The notes: generated by a model not told the origin, from the sequence alone. Shown: positions 45,104-57,690, counted from the stretch's first letter. The stretch: DNA of 64,000 bases from Mesorhabditis belari (GCA_958450365.1 CAUEEP010000757.1:1049501-1113500), one strand, 5' to 3'. Numbers and translations are program-made.

Positions 45104-45534
45104 GTGGAATCATTTGTTAAAAAGATTTTCTTTGTTGCACTTTGTGCTTTAGATGCTTTAGGTGACTCTATTTGTGACAAATCCAGTGAAATCCAATGTG
45201 CCAGAAAGAGGTGTTTCCATTTTTCGACCACAAAGTACATCAATAGATCACAAGATCACAATCCCATTGTGATCCTCAGGGGCCCTGGACGGTCGGATCT
45301 GGCAAAATTCAGGCCAGAAACAGCTCTGGCCAGCAGTACTTGAAATTGTTCAATAACACCTCAAAAATGCGGCGATGAAGCACGACAACGAATGCCAACG
45401 ATGGATGCATTGAGTAGTCCGACAACGGTGGCTACAGGTCGAGCATCTACAAAACAAGCCGCAACAACACCAACGTCTGACAGTATCACGGCTACAATGA
45501 TGCTCACTTTGGCGCTTGTGTCCTTTAATTGAAT
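45104..45534 (+). CDS. possible small secreted threonine-rich protein, unresolved
   Basis: A stretch reading KKIFFVALCALDALGDSICD looks like a signal peptide followed by a cysteine-bearing segment (CDKSSEIQCARKRC). In another frame, TPQKCGDEARQRMPTMDALS leads into a threonine-rich segment and the short hydrophobic tail TATMMLTLALVSFN before TGA at 45532, as in GPI-anchored proteins. I could not find an ATG for the first part or a splice joining the two. The 45350-45440 part is copied in reverse at 45909-46040. Confidence 0.25.
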
Positions 45535-45896
45535 TGTTCAATGATTCTTGGTTGATTGAATTGTTCAATTTCTACAAATTTGATTCTCTTAATAAAAGTA
45601 GTTTCTGAAAAGCTATCGTGAACTTTTTCCAAATAAAATTTCCCGTTTCTCTTTCAACAAACGAACAATAACTTCAAAATTTTCTCGCATTTCATTTTCT
45701 CGCAATATTAGTCTACTTTTAATTATGAATTTTTGAAAATCATGAAAAAAAACTGTCGAAACAAAGTAAAAACATTGAGATAGCCTAAGAAAAAGATGAT
45801 CAGATAGAAAAGAATTTGTTGGCTATTTTATGAAATAACTTTCAATTCAAAACGATCGGAAAAGTTGAAAAGACGTTTCAAAGAGTGAATGCTCTT

Positions 45897-46052
45897 AGTC
45901 ACCAGGAGCATTCGTTGACATTCGTTGTTGTGCTTCGTCCTCGACCTGTAGCCACCGTTGTCGGACTACTCAATGCATCCATCGTTGACATTCGTTGTCG
46001 TGCTTCATGGCCGCATTTTTGAGGTGTTATTGAACAATCTAGTCACCAGGAG
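45897..46052 (-). repeat. reversed local copy flanked by 12-bp direct repeats
   Basis: AGTCACCAGGAG stands at 45897-45908 and again at 46041-46052. Between them, 132 bases are the reverse complement of sequence around 45343-45450, with small changes and a short internal re-copy (CATTCGTTGACATTCGTTGT). Confidence 0.85.
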
Positions 46053-46696
46053 AAGCTTAAGACCATGATTTTGAGTTGTTCATTTTTCTAATCATATCAT
46101 CAAGCTTTTCACTTTTCATTTTCTTATGCACTTTTATAGAATATTTTTTTGTTATCATAAAATCTTTCTTTCTAAATAAAATGCCTAGGCCTCTAATAAA
46201 TCTCAAAACCCAGAATCAGAGCCAGACCAGTCCAAAGCTGACTGTGAAAGGGGGAGCGGTAAAAATTCGACAAAAACCAGGATAGGTAGAACTTTCCATA
46301 AAAAACAGACCCCCTTCTGCGGCAATCAATTAAAAATGAGGCAAAAAAAAGCATAAAGCAAAGTGTACATGCCATCGTTTCAGAACAAAAAAAAAATGAC
46401 TCTCAAAAAAAGTTTTTATTAAAGAGCATACTATTGTATTGACAAATTTCTGCTTTCTGTCTAAATTTGACATTTTAAAAAAATAGGAAACACATTTGAA
46501 AAGAGATTTTTTAGTTTCAGCTTTTTTTTTTCTTTAAATTTGAGAGAAATCTGCTGGTTTATTGATCAACTCGGTAAAATTGTTCCTTTTATCGAAAAAA
46601 GTAGTGAAAAATGATTTGCAGAGAGAAATCATCGTAGAGAACTTTCAATAAAGTTATGGATTTTCATTTGATTGCACTGTTCTCACAAGTTTACAA
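46053..46696. other. upstream region of the DEG/ENaC gene
   Basis: No exon is supported. It may hold the promoter; no element is recognised. Confidence 0.35.
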
Positions 46697-49600
46697 TGCC
46701 GAGCCGAATCGCTGAGTTGCTTCAGCGAAAAGATGAGAAAATCGTTGAAGAGATCAATTTGGGAGGATTCAAGTATTTGGCCGAACAACAGAAATGGGTT
46801 AGGTGAGTGGGGGAAATCGGGTTTTTTTGGGTTTCATTGCTTTTACTCTTCCTAGACTGCTTCCCATCCTGTGACCGCTGTTTTTAGAATTCTTTGGCTC
46901 TCGGTGATCATCCTCTTTCTCATCTTGACTTTCTATCAAATATGGACACAGGTGAAGGGAAATCTTCTTAAAGCAAGTTACAGAGAACAAAATTAAAAAG
47001 CTTTTACAGATTTCTCAAGCCATGAAAGAAACTGAGTTAATTGCAGTTACCGTGAAGCTTTTAATAAGTGTACACCCAACTTTCCTCGCCCCGTTCGCAA
47101 TCAAATCCTATCCTGAAGTCATATTTTATATATCAAAAGATAGTTCCAAGTCTCAGATATATTTTGGTACATAAAACATGTTTATAGCTTAGAATTTGAT
47201 CGAGAATGAAGCGACGAAAGTTCAACATGGCTTATTAGAAGTTTTAAGTCACTAGCTCTGTAAGTAGTAAAGTGAAAGTAGCTAAAAGTAAAGAAAATCA
47301 AGATGCAGTGCTTTGGAAACTTTGCTAGTTGAGATTCGCTTTAACATTAACTCTTTCTGATTTCATGTTCCCCTAACTTCTCCCCAAAGATAGCCCGCTA
47401 CATGGAGCATCCGATCTCCACAAATGTGGACGTGCAATACCCCGAGAAGATCACTTTTCCTGGAATCGCTCTATGCAATAACAATCAGTTTCGGTAAAGT
47501 TAATGAGGGGAAATAAAATTTAAAACCTATAGTTTAGCCTCAGCTACTTATACGACCCAAAAGTTCGCGAGTGGGCTCTTCCAAATAACACCATTCACAG
47601 TAAAGATGCTCCATATTTTGAGCAGGTTTGCAATGAATCAAAAACGCGCTTAATTCAGTTCTCAGGTGATTGATTCAGTTGGAAACTGGTCAGCCATTGA
47701 GTTCCTTCAAAATTCGACTCATGAGATTACGACGATGCTTGCTAGGTTAGTGCATTTTTTTAAAAGCCATTTAAAAGCTTTAGTTGTACTCTACCAAATG
47801 GGACAAAATGTACTCCAAAAATGTGGCGTCAGTACTGGACAATTGATGGGATTTGTTGGGCGTTGAATCTTGACAATGAGACTCCGATTGAGGTGACGAA
47901 TTCCGGTAAAGAGCATTTACTTTTCATTTTGAGGAGCTTTTCAGGCTCAAGTCATGGTCTCCGATTAGTGCTAAACACGGAAAGCTATGAACATGCGGAG
48001 ACTTGTGGTCGAGTCAACAACGATCAAGAAGAAGCTGGCTTTAGGGTTTCCTCAACATTTATGAACCTTGATCGGCTGTCTAGGTGTTACTCTTTGACCG
48101 ATCCGATCGTCCAATCACTACCTCCGATGGAGTGAGCGTCTCTCCGGGAATGTCTGTCAACATTCCATATAAAATCAAGCACGTTAGTGGCTTGCCGATT
48201 TTTCAAACTTCTAACAAGGAAAGATCAACGGGATGCCTGTCAAATGACATGAGCTATCGGCCATTCAACGCAGAATTTCACGCTGATTCCGAATCTTCTT
48301 TCCGTTTTTGCAACACAGCACTATGTCAAAGTTATAAGCGCTCAAAGTTTTGGATTGGATTTCATCCATCCCTCGAGTTTACAAGCAGATTTTTCAGAGA
48401 CTTTGGAAAGTAGTGGTGACCGAGTGGCAGTGGGTTAGAATACAAGGCAAAGTTTCTCTAGTTCGAGTCCGCCTTTCTGCTTTTTTCTTCTCCTTTTTTG
48501 GATTTACAAAGTTAATTGTTCTCCGTTTCAAATACAACAATTAACTTTGCAAATCCCAAAAAGTAGAACGACGGACTCGAGCTAGAGAAACTTTGCTTTG
48601 TATTCTAGCCCACTGCCACCACTGCTTTCCAAAGTCTCCGAGAAATCTGCTTGTAAACTCGAGGGATGATTTTTGAAATCCTTATAACTTTTGACATAGT
48701 GCTCCTTAGCAGAAACGGAATGGAGATACGGAGTTGGCGTTGAATTTTGCGTCGAATGGTCTATGGCTGATGTCATTTGACCAGCACACCCAGTTCTTTT
48801 TCCCTTGTAAGATTTTTAGAGAGTAAAGCTGCCCGGGCCTAGTTGTCGTGAGGAGACTGAGCAATCAAGAAATCTTTCGAATTTGATGTCACCAGATAAT
48901 TTAAGGTCTAACTTTTTAAGTTGATACCATTTAAAAGTCACGCGTTAAAATTTTCAATTTGAATTTCAGAGCCTGTATGGGTCGCTCTATGCACGAGAAG
49001 TTTGAGGAACATTGCAATTGCTCGATTCGTCGATTGTACACTGGAGGGCCTAGTACAGTGGTTTAGTAAAGAAATTTGCAATAAAGTTTTAGGACAAGAA
49101 AATGAGTGCAACGTTGAGACCTATTTCAATTGTGTCTTACCCTATCAAAGGAGGTGAGTTGAAAGCTGAAGGTTGACGAAAAGAGCCTCTAGACTACAAG
49201 CTAATCTGAGTGCCGAGATCGGTCAGAGCTGTTTAGCGCCGTGTGATTCCATGGAATACACTCTCACACAGGTACAGTAAGATCAAATGTTTCTAACGCT
49301 TGGTTTTTTTTAGGACATCAGTGGGATCCCAAAGAACCTAATGCCAAAAGTCTCCGGCAACAGTACTTTCTACTATGAGCAGGTAGAATCAGTTGTAGAA
49401 TAGATCAGGTAGATGCACTTCTTACAACAATTTCAAATTTCTTAGGACACAAGTGAAATCGGTGCTGAGAAGTACTTGATTGGCGTTGATGGGAATGGGA
49501 AAAGACTGTATAAAGAGGTCACTCATTCGTGCGGTGACTCAGCCTTTGTCAGCAAGGAATTCGTGAGTTGAAAACTTTCGATCTTTGAAAAAGGATTCAG

Positions 49601-51623
49601 GCTACAGAAACTCTTCGAAAAGTGCTCTTTGTTATAAATTGGCGATCGAGATTGAACGTGGTGGAGAGGAAAGATTTGTTGAATCTGAAGGATCAATATT
49701 TCGAGCAAAAGCTCGAGTTCGTTAATAGAAAAAGAGTTTGAACTTTAAAAATGAAGAGATGAGAAAAAGAAGCTTAATCCCCCTGTTGCCTTGCAGTCTC
49801 TCCGATCACGGTTGGCCCGTTCAAGAGTCAGACATAAAGCCGTACTCTATCGGGGAATACATCATCGAGTACGAACAAGACTGCAACGATATCATTAAGA
49901 TTTGGAAGAATGTGGGTTTAACTTAAAAAGTGAAGCTGATTTTGCGAATTAACAGAACTCCGATCTTTTTCCGAATCTCCAAACAATTGAGCTAATGATA
50001 AAGAAGAAATCAGCTGATTTTGTGAATTGGGAATTGCTGAGGAACTTTCATTTGGATCGAGAGTTGCAAAGGGTTTCAACTTTTCAACTTTCTAAATCTT
50101 CAAAAGCTCCTGTAGATTTTAAAGGTTATTTTTAGTTTTTGGATGGAGAAATCTCAAAGTATACTTTTGCTGAATACATTAAATATCACTCATATGTATA
50201 CTTTTTTCATCAGGAATTTCAACGAGTTTGTTAAAGAAAGAAAAAAAGAAAAACAAGAAGAAAATTTCAGTACTGGATTCATCCGATTCAGGATTTTCTT
50301 TACGAGGCACGTTTACTACTTCGGAAAGAGAAAAATGAGCTTAAAGAGATTTTAAAGGTTAGTTTAAAGTTAGCTTATGTTTCAGTTGTTTCAGCTCCTG
50401 GCCTGGCTACTGATTTTTTTTTTGTGGAAACCTTTAGATTCTATAGCATTTTTAAAGAGAAACTAAGTTTTTAGAAGTTCAAAAGCGTTAGAAAGCTTTC
50501 AGCACAGTTTTCACGTGCTGTACTTATGTCATTTTGTCGTTCTCTTCTCGTTTAATCCTAAATCAAAAAAACTTGTATTCAAGTTAATTGCTCAATTTCA
50601 ACTACAATCAATTTGCCATTAGTTTGAAATAAAACTTGAGCTACTTTACTTGTTTCAGTCAGAGCAGTTCTTAGCCAGGATTTTGCAGGCCTGGCCTGGT
50701 TCCCTCTCCTTTACAGCCGGTTTGAGCCTGGTTACCAACGAAACTAACAGCTAGCGCTCTTTCCAAAAGGTCATCTTGTGTTAGTGCCGTTTTTTAGTCA
50801 GCTCGGCCGGCAGTCCTGGTTTCAGAGAAACTTTGGCGACAACGAGAACAACACGAGCGATTTCACGTTGGATGATGAGGACATCGAGTTTTGCATTGAC
50901 AAACGTTTACCCCAATATGTCAGCGAGCAATTTGACGAGTTTCGAGAAATGGCTGAAGATTTTGCGGTTAGTTTATAGGTTTGAAGGAGAGCCTTTCCCT
51001 ATAGATGATCTTCAATGAGCTTTTCCGTGATCATTTCGGCGATTATTACAAGAACGCGCAGATCAATGCCGAATTTGAGAAGTTGAGATGGGTTTTTATT
51101 TGGAATTGTTCAGTTTCAGGCAAAATTTGGCCATCGTGAATATTTATCTTCAATCGAATGCAATCGAGACGTGGACACAGCAGGAGGAGTACCCGTTTTG
51201 GACGCTGGCCTGTGAGTTTGAGTCGAAATCATTTCTTTTTGGCTAACAAAGACATATTAAAAGGTTTATGAGAGAGCCTCAAGATTCAAGATGATTTCTA
51301 AAGTTTAAAGCTAGGTAATGAATATAATATGTATTTAAGTTTTAAGTTTTTAACAAAGTAAGTGACTCCTCTTGTTTAGGCGACGCTGGTGGTGCCCTCG
51401 GGCTGTATTTAGGTGCCTCGGTGGTGACCCTTTTGGAGATCGTCTACGTTCTTTGGACTCGCTACAAAATAGGGGCAAAACAAATGAGAAGGTGATGGGA
51501 GAAATGTTAAAAGATAAATTGAAAAACTTTAGAGAAGCTAAAATGCTCGGAAAAGTGATCGATAATTTGGAGATGGCCAAGAGAAGTGTCGTCACTCGGT
51601 CACAAATTGAAATCACTCAATGA
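46697..51623 (+). CDS. DEG/ENaC (degenerin) cation channel subunit, about 24 exons
   Basis: Exons: 46697-46802, 46888-46951, 47390-47493, 47538-47625, 47666-47745, 47784-47905, 47945-48045, 48084-48182, 48820-48905, 48970-49052, 49093-49153, 49193-49271, 49314-49382, 49446-49562, 49601-49716, 49797-49911, 49956-50072, 50136-50225, 50271-50357, 50798-50966, 51005-51081, 51120-51211, 51380-51491 and 51533-51623. Span 1 is ILWLSVIILFLILTFYQIW. The family motif FPGIALCNNNQFR follows, then a cysteine-rich ectodomain (GLRLVL; VLLFDRSDRPI; VSPGMSVNIP; CLAPCDSMEYTLTQ) and span 2, GGALGLYLGASVVTLLEIVYVL, with the G-x-S selectivity motif (GAS). Such subunits form trimeric sodium or acid/peptide/mechanically gated channels. 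Two problems: exon 1 is one base short for the frame needed by exon 2 (unless a GTTAGG donor at 46797 is used), and the 50357-50798 junction does not match in phase, so an exon is missing or misplaced. Confidence 0.9.
48234..48786. mobile_element. foldback of two opposed tRNA-like repeats in a DEG/ENaC intron
   Basis: The arms at 48234-48516 and 48532-48786 are inverted copies at roughly 80 per cent identity, closing on GGATTTACAAAGTTAATTGTT and its complement. The left arm carries GTGACCGAGTGGCAGTGGGT (A-box-like) and GTTCGAGTCCGCC (B box). It explains why the intron after 48182 is long. Confidence 0.8.
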
Positions 51624-52225
51624 ATGCTTTCTTTTTCGGCTAATAAACTGTCAAAATCTTAGCTTTTAAAAGCTTTAAAAAGCTTTAAAGTTTTCATTAT
51701 AAAATTACGAAAAAAAGTTTAAAACAATAGATTTTCTTTTATAATCTTTGGGCAGACGATTTGTTGAGTGAATCGATTCATTTATATTCAGTGATTCTTT
51801 ATTTGTCAATAGAGAATCACTGAACTTGTTCTACACCGGTTCTGATTTGAAAAGTTTTCTAGAATATCTAAAATTTCTAAATAAATGCAGGCAAATTTGA
51901 AAGTAGAATAAATCCGTTTACGCGTCTCGTGTGCTCTCGCGAAATTCTCCAAATTATTGTGCCCCTCTGCTTCGCGATGGTTGTGATTGTCGACGATCGC
52001 TATTGGCAGCGTTGTGCCCACGATCACGATGATCCTCACTTTCCTCATCTCTTTCATGTAATTCTCTTTCACCAACTCTCCGTACTCATTATTGTGCAGC
52101 TTCTTTGCGCGAGTAGTTTTCGAAAACCTCCTCGAAAAGGGAAGTGCTTTCTGGAAAACCCCCGAAAACTTTATGCATTAAAACTTTAAACTTTAAAACT
52201 TCTAGCTACAAACACATGCAATTTA
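51624..52225. other. downstream of the DEG/ENaC gene; one unplaced open frame
   Basis: A plus-strand frame at 51929-52189 has no ATG near its start and contains a histidine/aspartate-rich segment (CAHDHDDPHFPHLFH) after a hydrophobic one. The opposite strand is open too. I do not call a gene. Confidence 0.35.
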
Positions 52226-52746
52226 TTGGGTTGGGGAGAATGAGTCGGCGCCGAAAATGAAAAAAATGTCTAAAACTTCTATTCGACTTCGTCAAATAAT
52301 ATGCGTTTGATATGAGTAGAATGGTTAACGAATTCTCTACAAAATGACATTTAAAAGAAAATTCAAACAGCGCCTCCGCTCAAGAAAAGGCCATTTTTCC
52401 ACAAAAACTACAAACTGCGATCTAGAAAAAACCATTGGTGGGATCTTCCTGCAAATTTGGCAACTTAAGTAATTGAATGTGCTCTATCTTTTTTATATAA
52501 ACACCAAAGAAGGTTTATGTGAAAGAAACTGTTCAAATGATGAGTCGGACTCTTTGCCATTTTAACCAGCTGCGTTTGGAAAGTTCATAAACTCCACGAA
52601 AGAAAAGCTTTGTGGAATCTCTCAAAAGTGATTTTGTAGAGAAATAGTGGATCCTTTTGATGAAACCAAACGTTTGTTTAAAGAAGGCTTTATGTGTGCA
52701 AAAAGTCCCTTTAAAGTTTGGCGCCCACTCATTCTCCCCAACCCAA
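52226..52746. mobile_element. mariner-type MITE or deletion derivative
   Basis: The ends TTGGGTTGGGGAGAATGAGT and, inverted, the same 20 bases continue SGGCGCC and are flanked by TA. The first eight bases (TTGGGTTG) equal those of the mariner at 42680. No transposase similarity is seen inside. Confidence 0.85.
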
Positions 52747-54811
52747 TACAATCGCAGACTTTAAAATTCTCATCTACAACTTCGTAAAGTCTCTTAAAAC
52801 CGTGGATCCATTTACTCGATTTCTAAACAAATCTTTAAATAAAGCATCGACAAGTCAAATCACTTTGAAAACGATTGATTAGATTGGAAAGATTGTCAAA
52901 GTTGTAAACTTTAATCAAATTTATTCCACATAGACTTGCGAATTTACGCTAAAATTTGTGTGATGAACTTTTACATAAAAAGAGAAAAAAAGAAAACCTA
53001 ATTACTTTTCTATTATTTGAGTTCTGGTTTCTTATACATTTTTCATTTTTCTTTACTTTCACATAGGGTCAATAATTGGATGTACTCAATAAGAGAGAAA
53101 AAAATGACCTAGAGATGTAATTTGAAGTTTTACTAAAGATGAATAAGAAAAGTTTAGAGTAAAAGTTTGAATCTTTTGATCAGAAGAATGCAAAATCAAA
53201 TTTCAATGATTTTTGGGAGTCGTCTTTTGTCTAAAACTGAGAAGTATCCAAATTTCCGTTGACCAAAATTTCAACACCAACTCTAAAGGTCTAGCCAATG
53301 ATGATCATTTGACCTTTTTTCTTTAATTTTCTTCTAAAAATGAACATTTCTCTCATTGACGACAATATGGACAAAAGCTTATGTCAGAAAAGAAAAAAGC
53401 GGAGGATAAATGTGATGGATTAAAGTATCTAATTTCTTGACTTCTTCACCATTTTCCCCATCTCATTTCTCACTGTTTCATCAAAAATTCGAGTTTTTTT
53501 TTGTGTAAAAATAGACGAATTCTTTTGTTGATTAATCTCGAGAATTTCAGAAATTTCAGAAATGATTTTGAGTTTAGTACAGTAGCTTTAAAAGCTTTAA
53601 ACTAATCATATTCTTTGTACTTTAAATGACATTCTTTTCTTACATCTAACCATTCATCTCAAAGCTCTCAAACTTTCTGTCTCTTCGATTCTTTTGTCAC
53701 ACCCTTTTCTTACATTTAACCATTCATCTCAAAGCACTCAAACTTTCTGTCTCTTCGATTCTTTTCCCACAAAATGCGCAACAAATAACATCTTCTACTT
53801 AGTTAGTAAATCTTATATTTCTTTTTAAAATGAAATTTTGTGTTATCAAAGTTGATACAACATATCGATTCTGTCACCGTGAACAAATGAAATCTAAACA
53901 CAAGTCTCACATAGCTGGTTGAAAGTTGGAGTTGATCTATTTTCCTTGATTCTGAACTTATTCTGAACTTAGTTTCTATGGTAGCACAAGCACAAGATCA
54001 CAAGGTGATCAAGTACTCCTGTATCAAGTACTCCTATATCAAGTACTCCTGTATCAAGTAATCAAAAAGTACTCATCTCGTTTGGAGTTTTGCTAAAACT
54101 ACTCCTCAAGCGAATGTCTTCAAATCAACAAACGCTTTCTCTAAAAATACCCTCTTCTTCAACTATTCTCACATTCTAATCCCATATTCTAGTCTCTTTT
54201 TTTCCAAAAGATCAATGACACGTCTATTTCTAGAGTTCTTCTCAATTTTCCCTCATCGAACACTCACACACTTTGGCACGATTAATAATTATTCGTTTTG
54301 CAAATTTGAAAGAGTTTTAAGTGGTTAGGGAAAGGAATTAAGATAAAGATAGACAAAAATCGAAATGGAAAGAGAGATTTTGTTTGCAATTGGGTGAGGT
54401 GCAGAAAAAAGGGCAACGGGAGGAGTGGCGGGCGGAAGTTGGACCCAAATCTGAAAAAAAACTAGGAACTCTAAGATTGAGCTAAGTCTACAACAGTGAT
54501 GCTATATTGTTTTCCTCATCTTATCTTCTTTAATTTCCTTTTGCTATTTCTTTACATCAAAGACACTAATCAAGATCAAGAATCAAATACAGGGCTATTT
54601 CAAAAGCCTTTTTTTGGAACCAAGCCAAGATAGGCCATGGCCAGAAGTCAGAAGACTCATAGTCAGAAGCCAGGACCGAAATCTTGACTTTACTAGGACT
54701 ATATCCGGACTTGGATCTGGTCTTGTCTTGCCCTGACTTATCTTGGCTTATGTTAAGAACTGATAAGATTGTGAGTAAAGCATAATGCCTTACACTGGCG
54801 GAAATGGGGTA
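52747..54811. other. gene-free stretch with two tandem repeats
   Basis: Holds a roughly 73-base duplication at 53633-53770 (CATTCATCTCAAAGC) and four copies of a 15-base unit ATCAAGTACTCCTGT at 54008-54063. No exon is supported. Confidence 0.5.
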
Positions 54812-54814
54812 TGT

Positions 54815-54883
54815 GTCGATGTAGCTCATTCGTAGAGTGTTGTAGCTAAGCGAGAGGTCGCTGGTTTGAATCTAGGCGCCGAC
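54815..54883 (+). repeat. tRNA-like sequence
   Basis: GTCGATG at the 5' end can pair with CGCCGAC at the 3' end with one mismatch. The D-arm sequence TAGCTCATTCGTAGAGT is canonical, and GGTTTGAATCT approximates a B box. The anticodon stem does not form, so it is probably a degenerate or tRNA-derived copy. Confidence 0.5.
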
Positions 54884-55234
54884 CATGTTTTGTGTTCCCA
54901 GCTCCAACCCATAAAAGGATCGGCATGTCCAACGTGTGATTGAATGTCAAACTAAGCAAATATTGTTGTTTGCGTTAAACCTTGAATCACATTACAATCT
55001 GTTTCAGCAATTTGCCCACTCACAAGTTTTACTCTCCAAATTGCCTGTCAACTTCTATTTCAACTACGATATCTATTCAATATTTATAGAAAATTGAAAT
55101 CTATCTTTCAAATCCATATTTAGATATGGTTTATTTAGATTCAGGAACTCTTTTTAGCAAATCTTAGTACGAAACATTGTACCCAATCTGTTTTTCTTAC
55201 GACAGCGCGTTTTTCAGCTGCTTTTCATAAAATT

Positions 55235-55355
55235 CTATACAAAACTCGGATCTACCAGTCATTTCTGGATACTCTTTCAATCGAATTCTTATGCTTAGCT
55301 ATAAATAACTCATCGTTACAATCATGAAACATCTGCAAATCATCTTTTCCCTTCA
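55235..55355 (+). repeat. direct repeat pair with 56770-56908
   Basis: ACAAAACTCGGATCTACCAG through ATCATGAAACATCTGCAAAT recurs at 56770-56908 with few changes, and a shorter piece recurs at 55366-55410. Non-coding. Confidence 0.85.
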
Positions 55356-55773
55356 CCGTTTTTCAGAAAATTCTGTACAAAACTCGCATCTACCAGTCAT
55401 TTCTTTTTTATTTTCTCCTTCAATTTATAAAATTTCAGAAACACTATTCGCTTTTTTATTTAGTTTTGAATGTTTCATAGATTGAAATCTTTCAAAATAA
55501 ATGCTTTCCATATGGGAAAATGAGGGTGTCCAGATGTGGAATGATTTTGGATTGACGTCAATCATTAGATCCTTAACTCAAGTGGTTTACTTTTTTAAAA
55601 CAACTAAACAACAAATTCAAGCTCATTCACTTGTCCTAGCTACAGTAAATTTAAAGTTTCAAAATTATAGTAATGACAATTGGTCAATAAACCGGACTAG
55701 TCTAGGTTCAGGTTTTTTCGACTATCATCAAGAATTTTAACTAGCAATGAAGCCAGCGCAGGCCAGAACAAGG

Positions 55774-55925
55774 TTTGGCCAAGAAGTCGGCCAAGAAGTC
55801 GGCCAAGAAGTCGGCCAAGAAGTCGGCCAAGAAGTCGGCCAAGAAGGTTTGGTCAAGAAGTCGGCCAAGAAGGTTTGGTCAAGAAGTCGGCCAAGAAGGT
55901 TTGGTCAAGAAGTCGGCCAAGAAGC
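55774..55925 (+). repeat. 12-bp minisatellite with variants
   Basis: Copies of GGCCAAGAAGTC, later alternating with a variant containing GGTTTGGTCAAGAAGTC. The unit keeps a frame open (GQEV repeats), but there is no gene context. Confidence 0.9.
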
Positions 55926-56578
55926 CAAGCTTTAAAACCTAGCATCTTCAAACTCCACACATCATTAAGAAAGTTGATTGGATTTTCGTTTTCATTAATA
56001 ATCTCAGCTAAGCGGTTTCACTAAAATCGAGTCTTCTATAGTCAACTTTTAATGTCGTAACCGAATTCTACCATAAATCATTTACTCCAAAAAAACTCAC
56101 TCTCAATCTGTTGCCATTTTTTCATCTTTCCATTGCTTTTACCCTCATCAAAATCCCCTCAATTGACTTGATTTCGAAACTCATCTTTGCAATTTGTATC
56201 TTTTTTCTCTCATTCGTTCATTTTGTGTTTCTCATTGGTCACAGATGTGTCCTCTACTCGCAAAAAAACTCGCCTCCTACTGAAATAAATTGCTCTCTCA
56301 CTCGCAAAAAGCGATTTCTTCAGTCTTCAGGGTCTATTTTCATCGAATTCCCCTAAACAACACCCACCGTTTTTTGGTGTTCTGATTTGAATTGCTCAAT
56401 TTTTTGTTGAAGAAAAAGACAATTTCTCACTCACAACAATAAGCTTTTCAGCGAAATTTTCGCTTCCTGAACGCTGCGCATTGAACACTTATTACGAGAT
56501 GAATTATCGCTGGAAAAAGGTTATTTTTAGACATAAAAAAATGATCTATCTTGAGTTCAGATAAGAATTTCAGAGTTT

Positions 56579-56724
56579 CAAATCAAAAAAAAAGTACAAA
56601 AGATGGCTTCAGCTTTGTCAAAGTCAAAGAGATCAAAGATAAAAAGTCAAAGAGCTTTCAAATCTTTGACTGACTGACTTTTAGTCAAAGCTGAAGCCAT
56701 CTTTTGTATTTTTTTTTGATTTGA
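56579..56724. repeat. foldback with runs of A and T at the ends
   Basis: TCAAATCAAAAAAAAAGTAC at the left and its complement at the right enclose an inverted pair, AAAGATGGCTTCAGCTTTG. The centre has repeated CAAAG motifs. Confidence 0.8.
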
Positions 56725-57164
56725 AAACTCTTTGACTCTCTCTTTGAACTCTTTCATTTCGACTCTTTTGAGCGTTAGAAAATTCTCGGACAAAACTCGG
56801 ATCTACCAGTCATTTCTGGATACTCTTTCAATCTAATTCTTATATTTAGCTATAAATAACTCATTGTTACAATCATGAAACATCTGCAAATCATCTTTTC
56901 CCTTCACTGAATATCTCAATCATTTCCTTGTGTCTAAGCCTTTCTTTATCCAAAAAAAAAGAGGAACTTCTCCACTGAAGCAGCGAAATTTCGTTAGCTC
57001 GAGAAGTTCTTGAGCTAAAAATCGCAAAGAACACTCAAATAATCTATACTTTTTTGTTAGAATTTAAATTTCTAAATATAGAATCAAATCTTAAAGCAAG
57101 AAGAAGATGGTTTATAACCTTTGCTCTCACTTTGTTTGGATAAGAGTAAATGAGCGTGCTTTAG

Positions 57165-57252
57165 CTTTAGCAAGCTTTAGCAAGCTTTAGCAAGCTTTAG
57201 CAAGCTTTAGCAAGCTTTAGCAAGCTTTAGGAAGCTTTAGCAAGCTTTAGCA
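57165..57252. repeat. 10-bp tandem repeat
   Basis: About nine copies of TTTAGCAAGC, one with GGAAGC. Non-coding. Confidence 0.95.
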
Positions 57253-57617
57253 TTGTGTTTTCATTTAGTAGAATATCTTGATCCTGATCTCGATCTTTTT
57301 AGAGAATAAGTTTATTTTACAGACAAATCTCATTGTTTATGCCATTTTAGAGAATAAATCAGAGAAATTTCATTTACAGAGAAACAGAGATTTACAGAGA
57401 AATTTCATTGTTTGTGCCACCTTTGATATTGTACATCAAATGAAAACCTTTCTGAGAACTTTCGAGGAACGAGGAGTGCCTAAAACCGTGAGATTCACCG
57501 TAAATTCGGAGTGATGAATGAAAATGTATAAATCTCTAATTTTATAGATCAAGTTTCTTTCTATTAATCTATTAAGTGATTGAAAAATTACAAAAATTAC
57601 GAAAACTTTCTCTCAAT

Positions 57618-57690
57618 TGTGGCCAAATGGCCGACCGGTTAGGAGTCTTCTCTCTTAAGCGGAAGGTCGAGGGTTCGATCACGCTGGCAA
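57618..57690 (+). repeat. tRNA-Leu-like sequence
   Basis: AATGGCCGACCGGTTAGG is an A-box/D-arm as in leucine tRNAs, CTCTTAAGCGG resembles an anticodon loop, and GAGGGTTCGATCACGC is a B box. The acceptor stem does not pair well and the variable arm is too short for a class II tRNA, so it is likely derived and non-functional. Confidence 0.5.

Noticed and set aside
45350..45568. Minus-strand cysteine-rich peptide (CCCGLFCRCSTC)
   Set aside because: It is the shadow of the threonine-rich plus-strand frame, with no start or splice context of its own.
51929..52189. Short hydrophobic protein resembling the PMP3/RCI2 family at first glance
   Set aside because: The family's proline pair and second span are absent, and no ATG is near the start.
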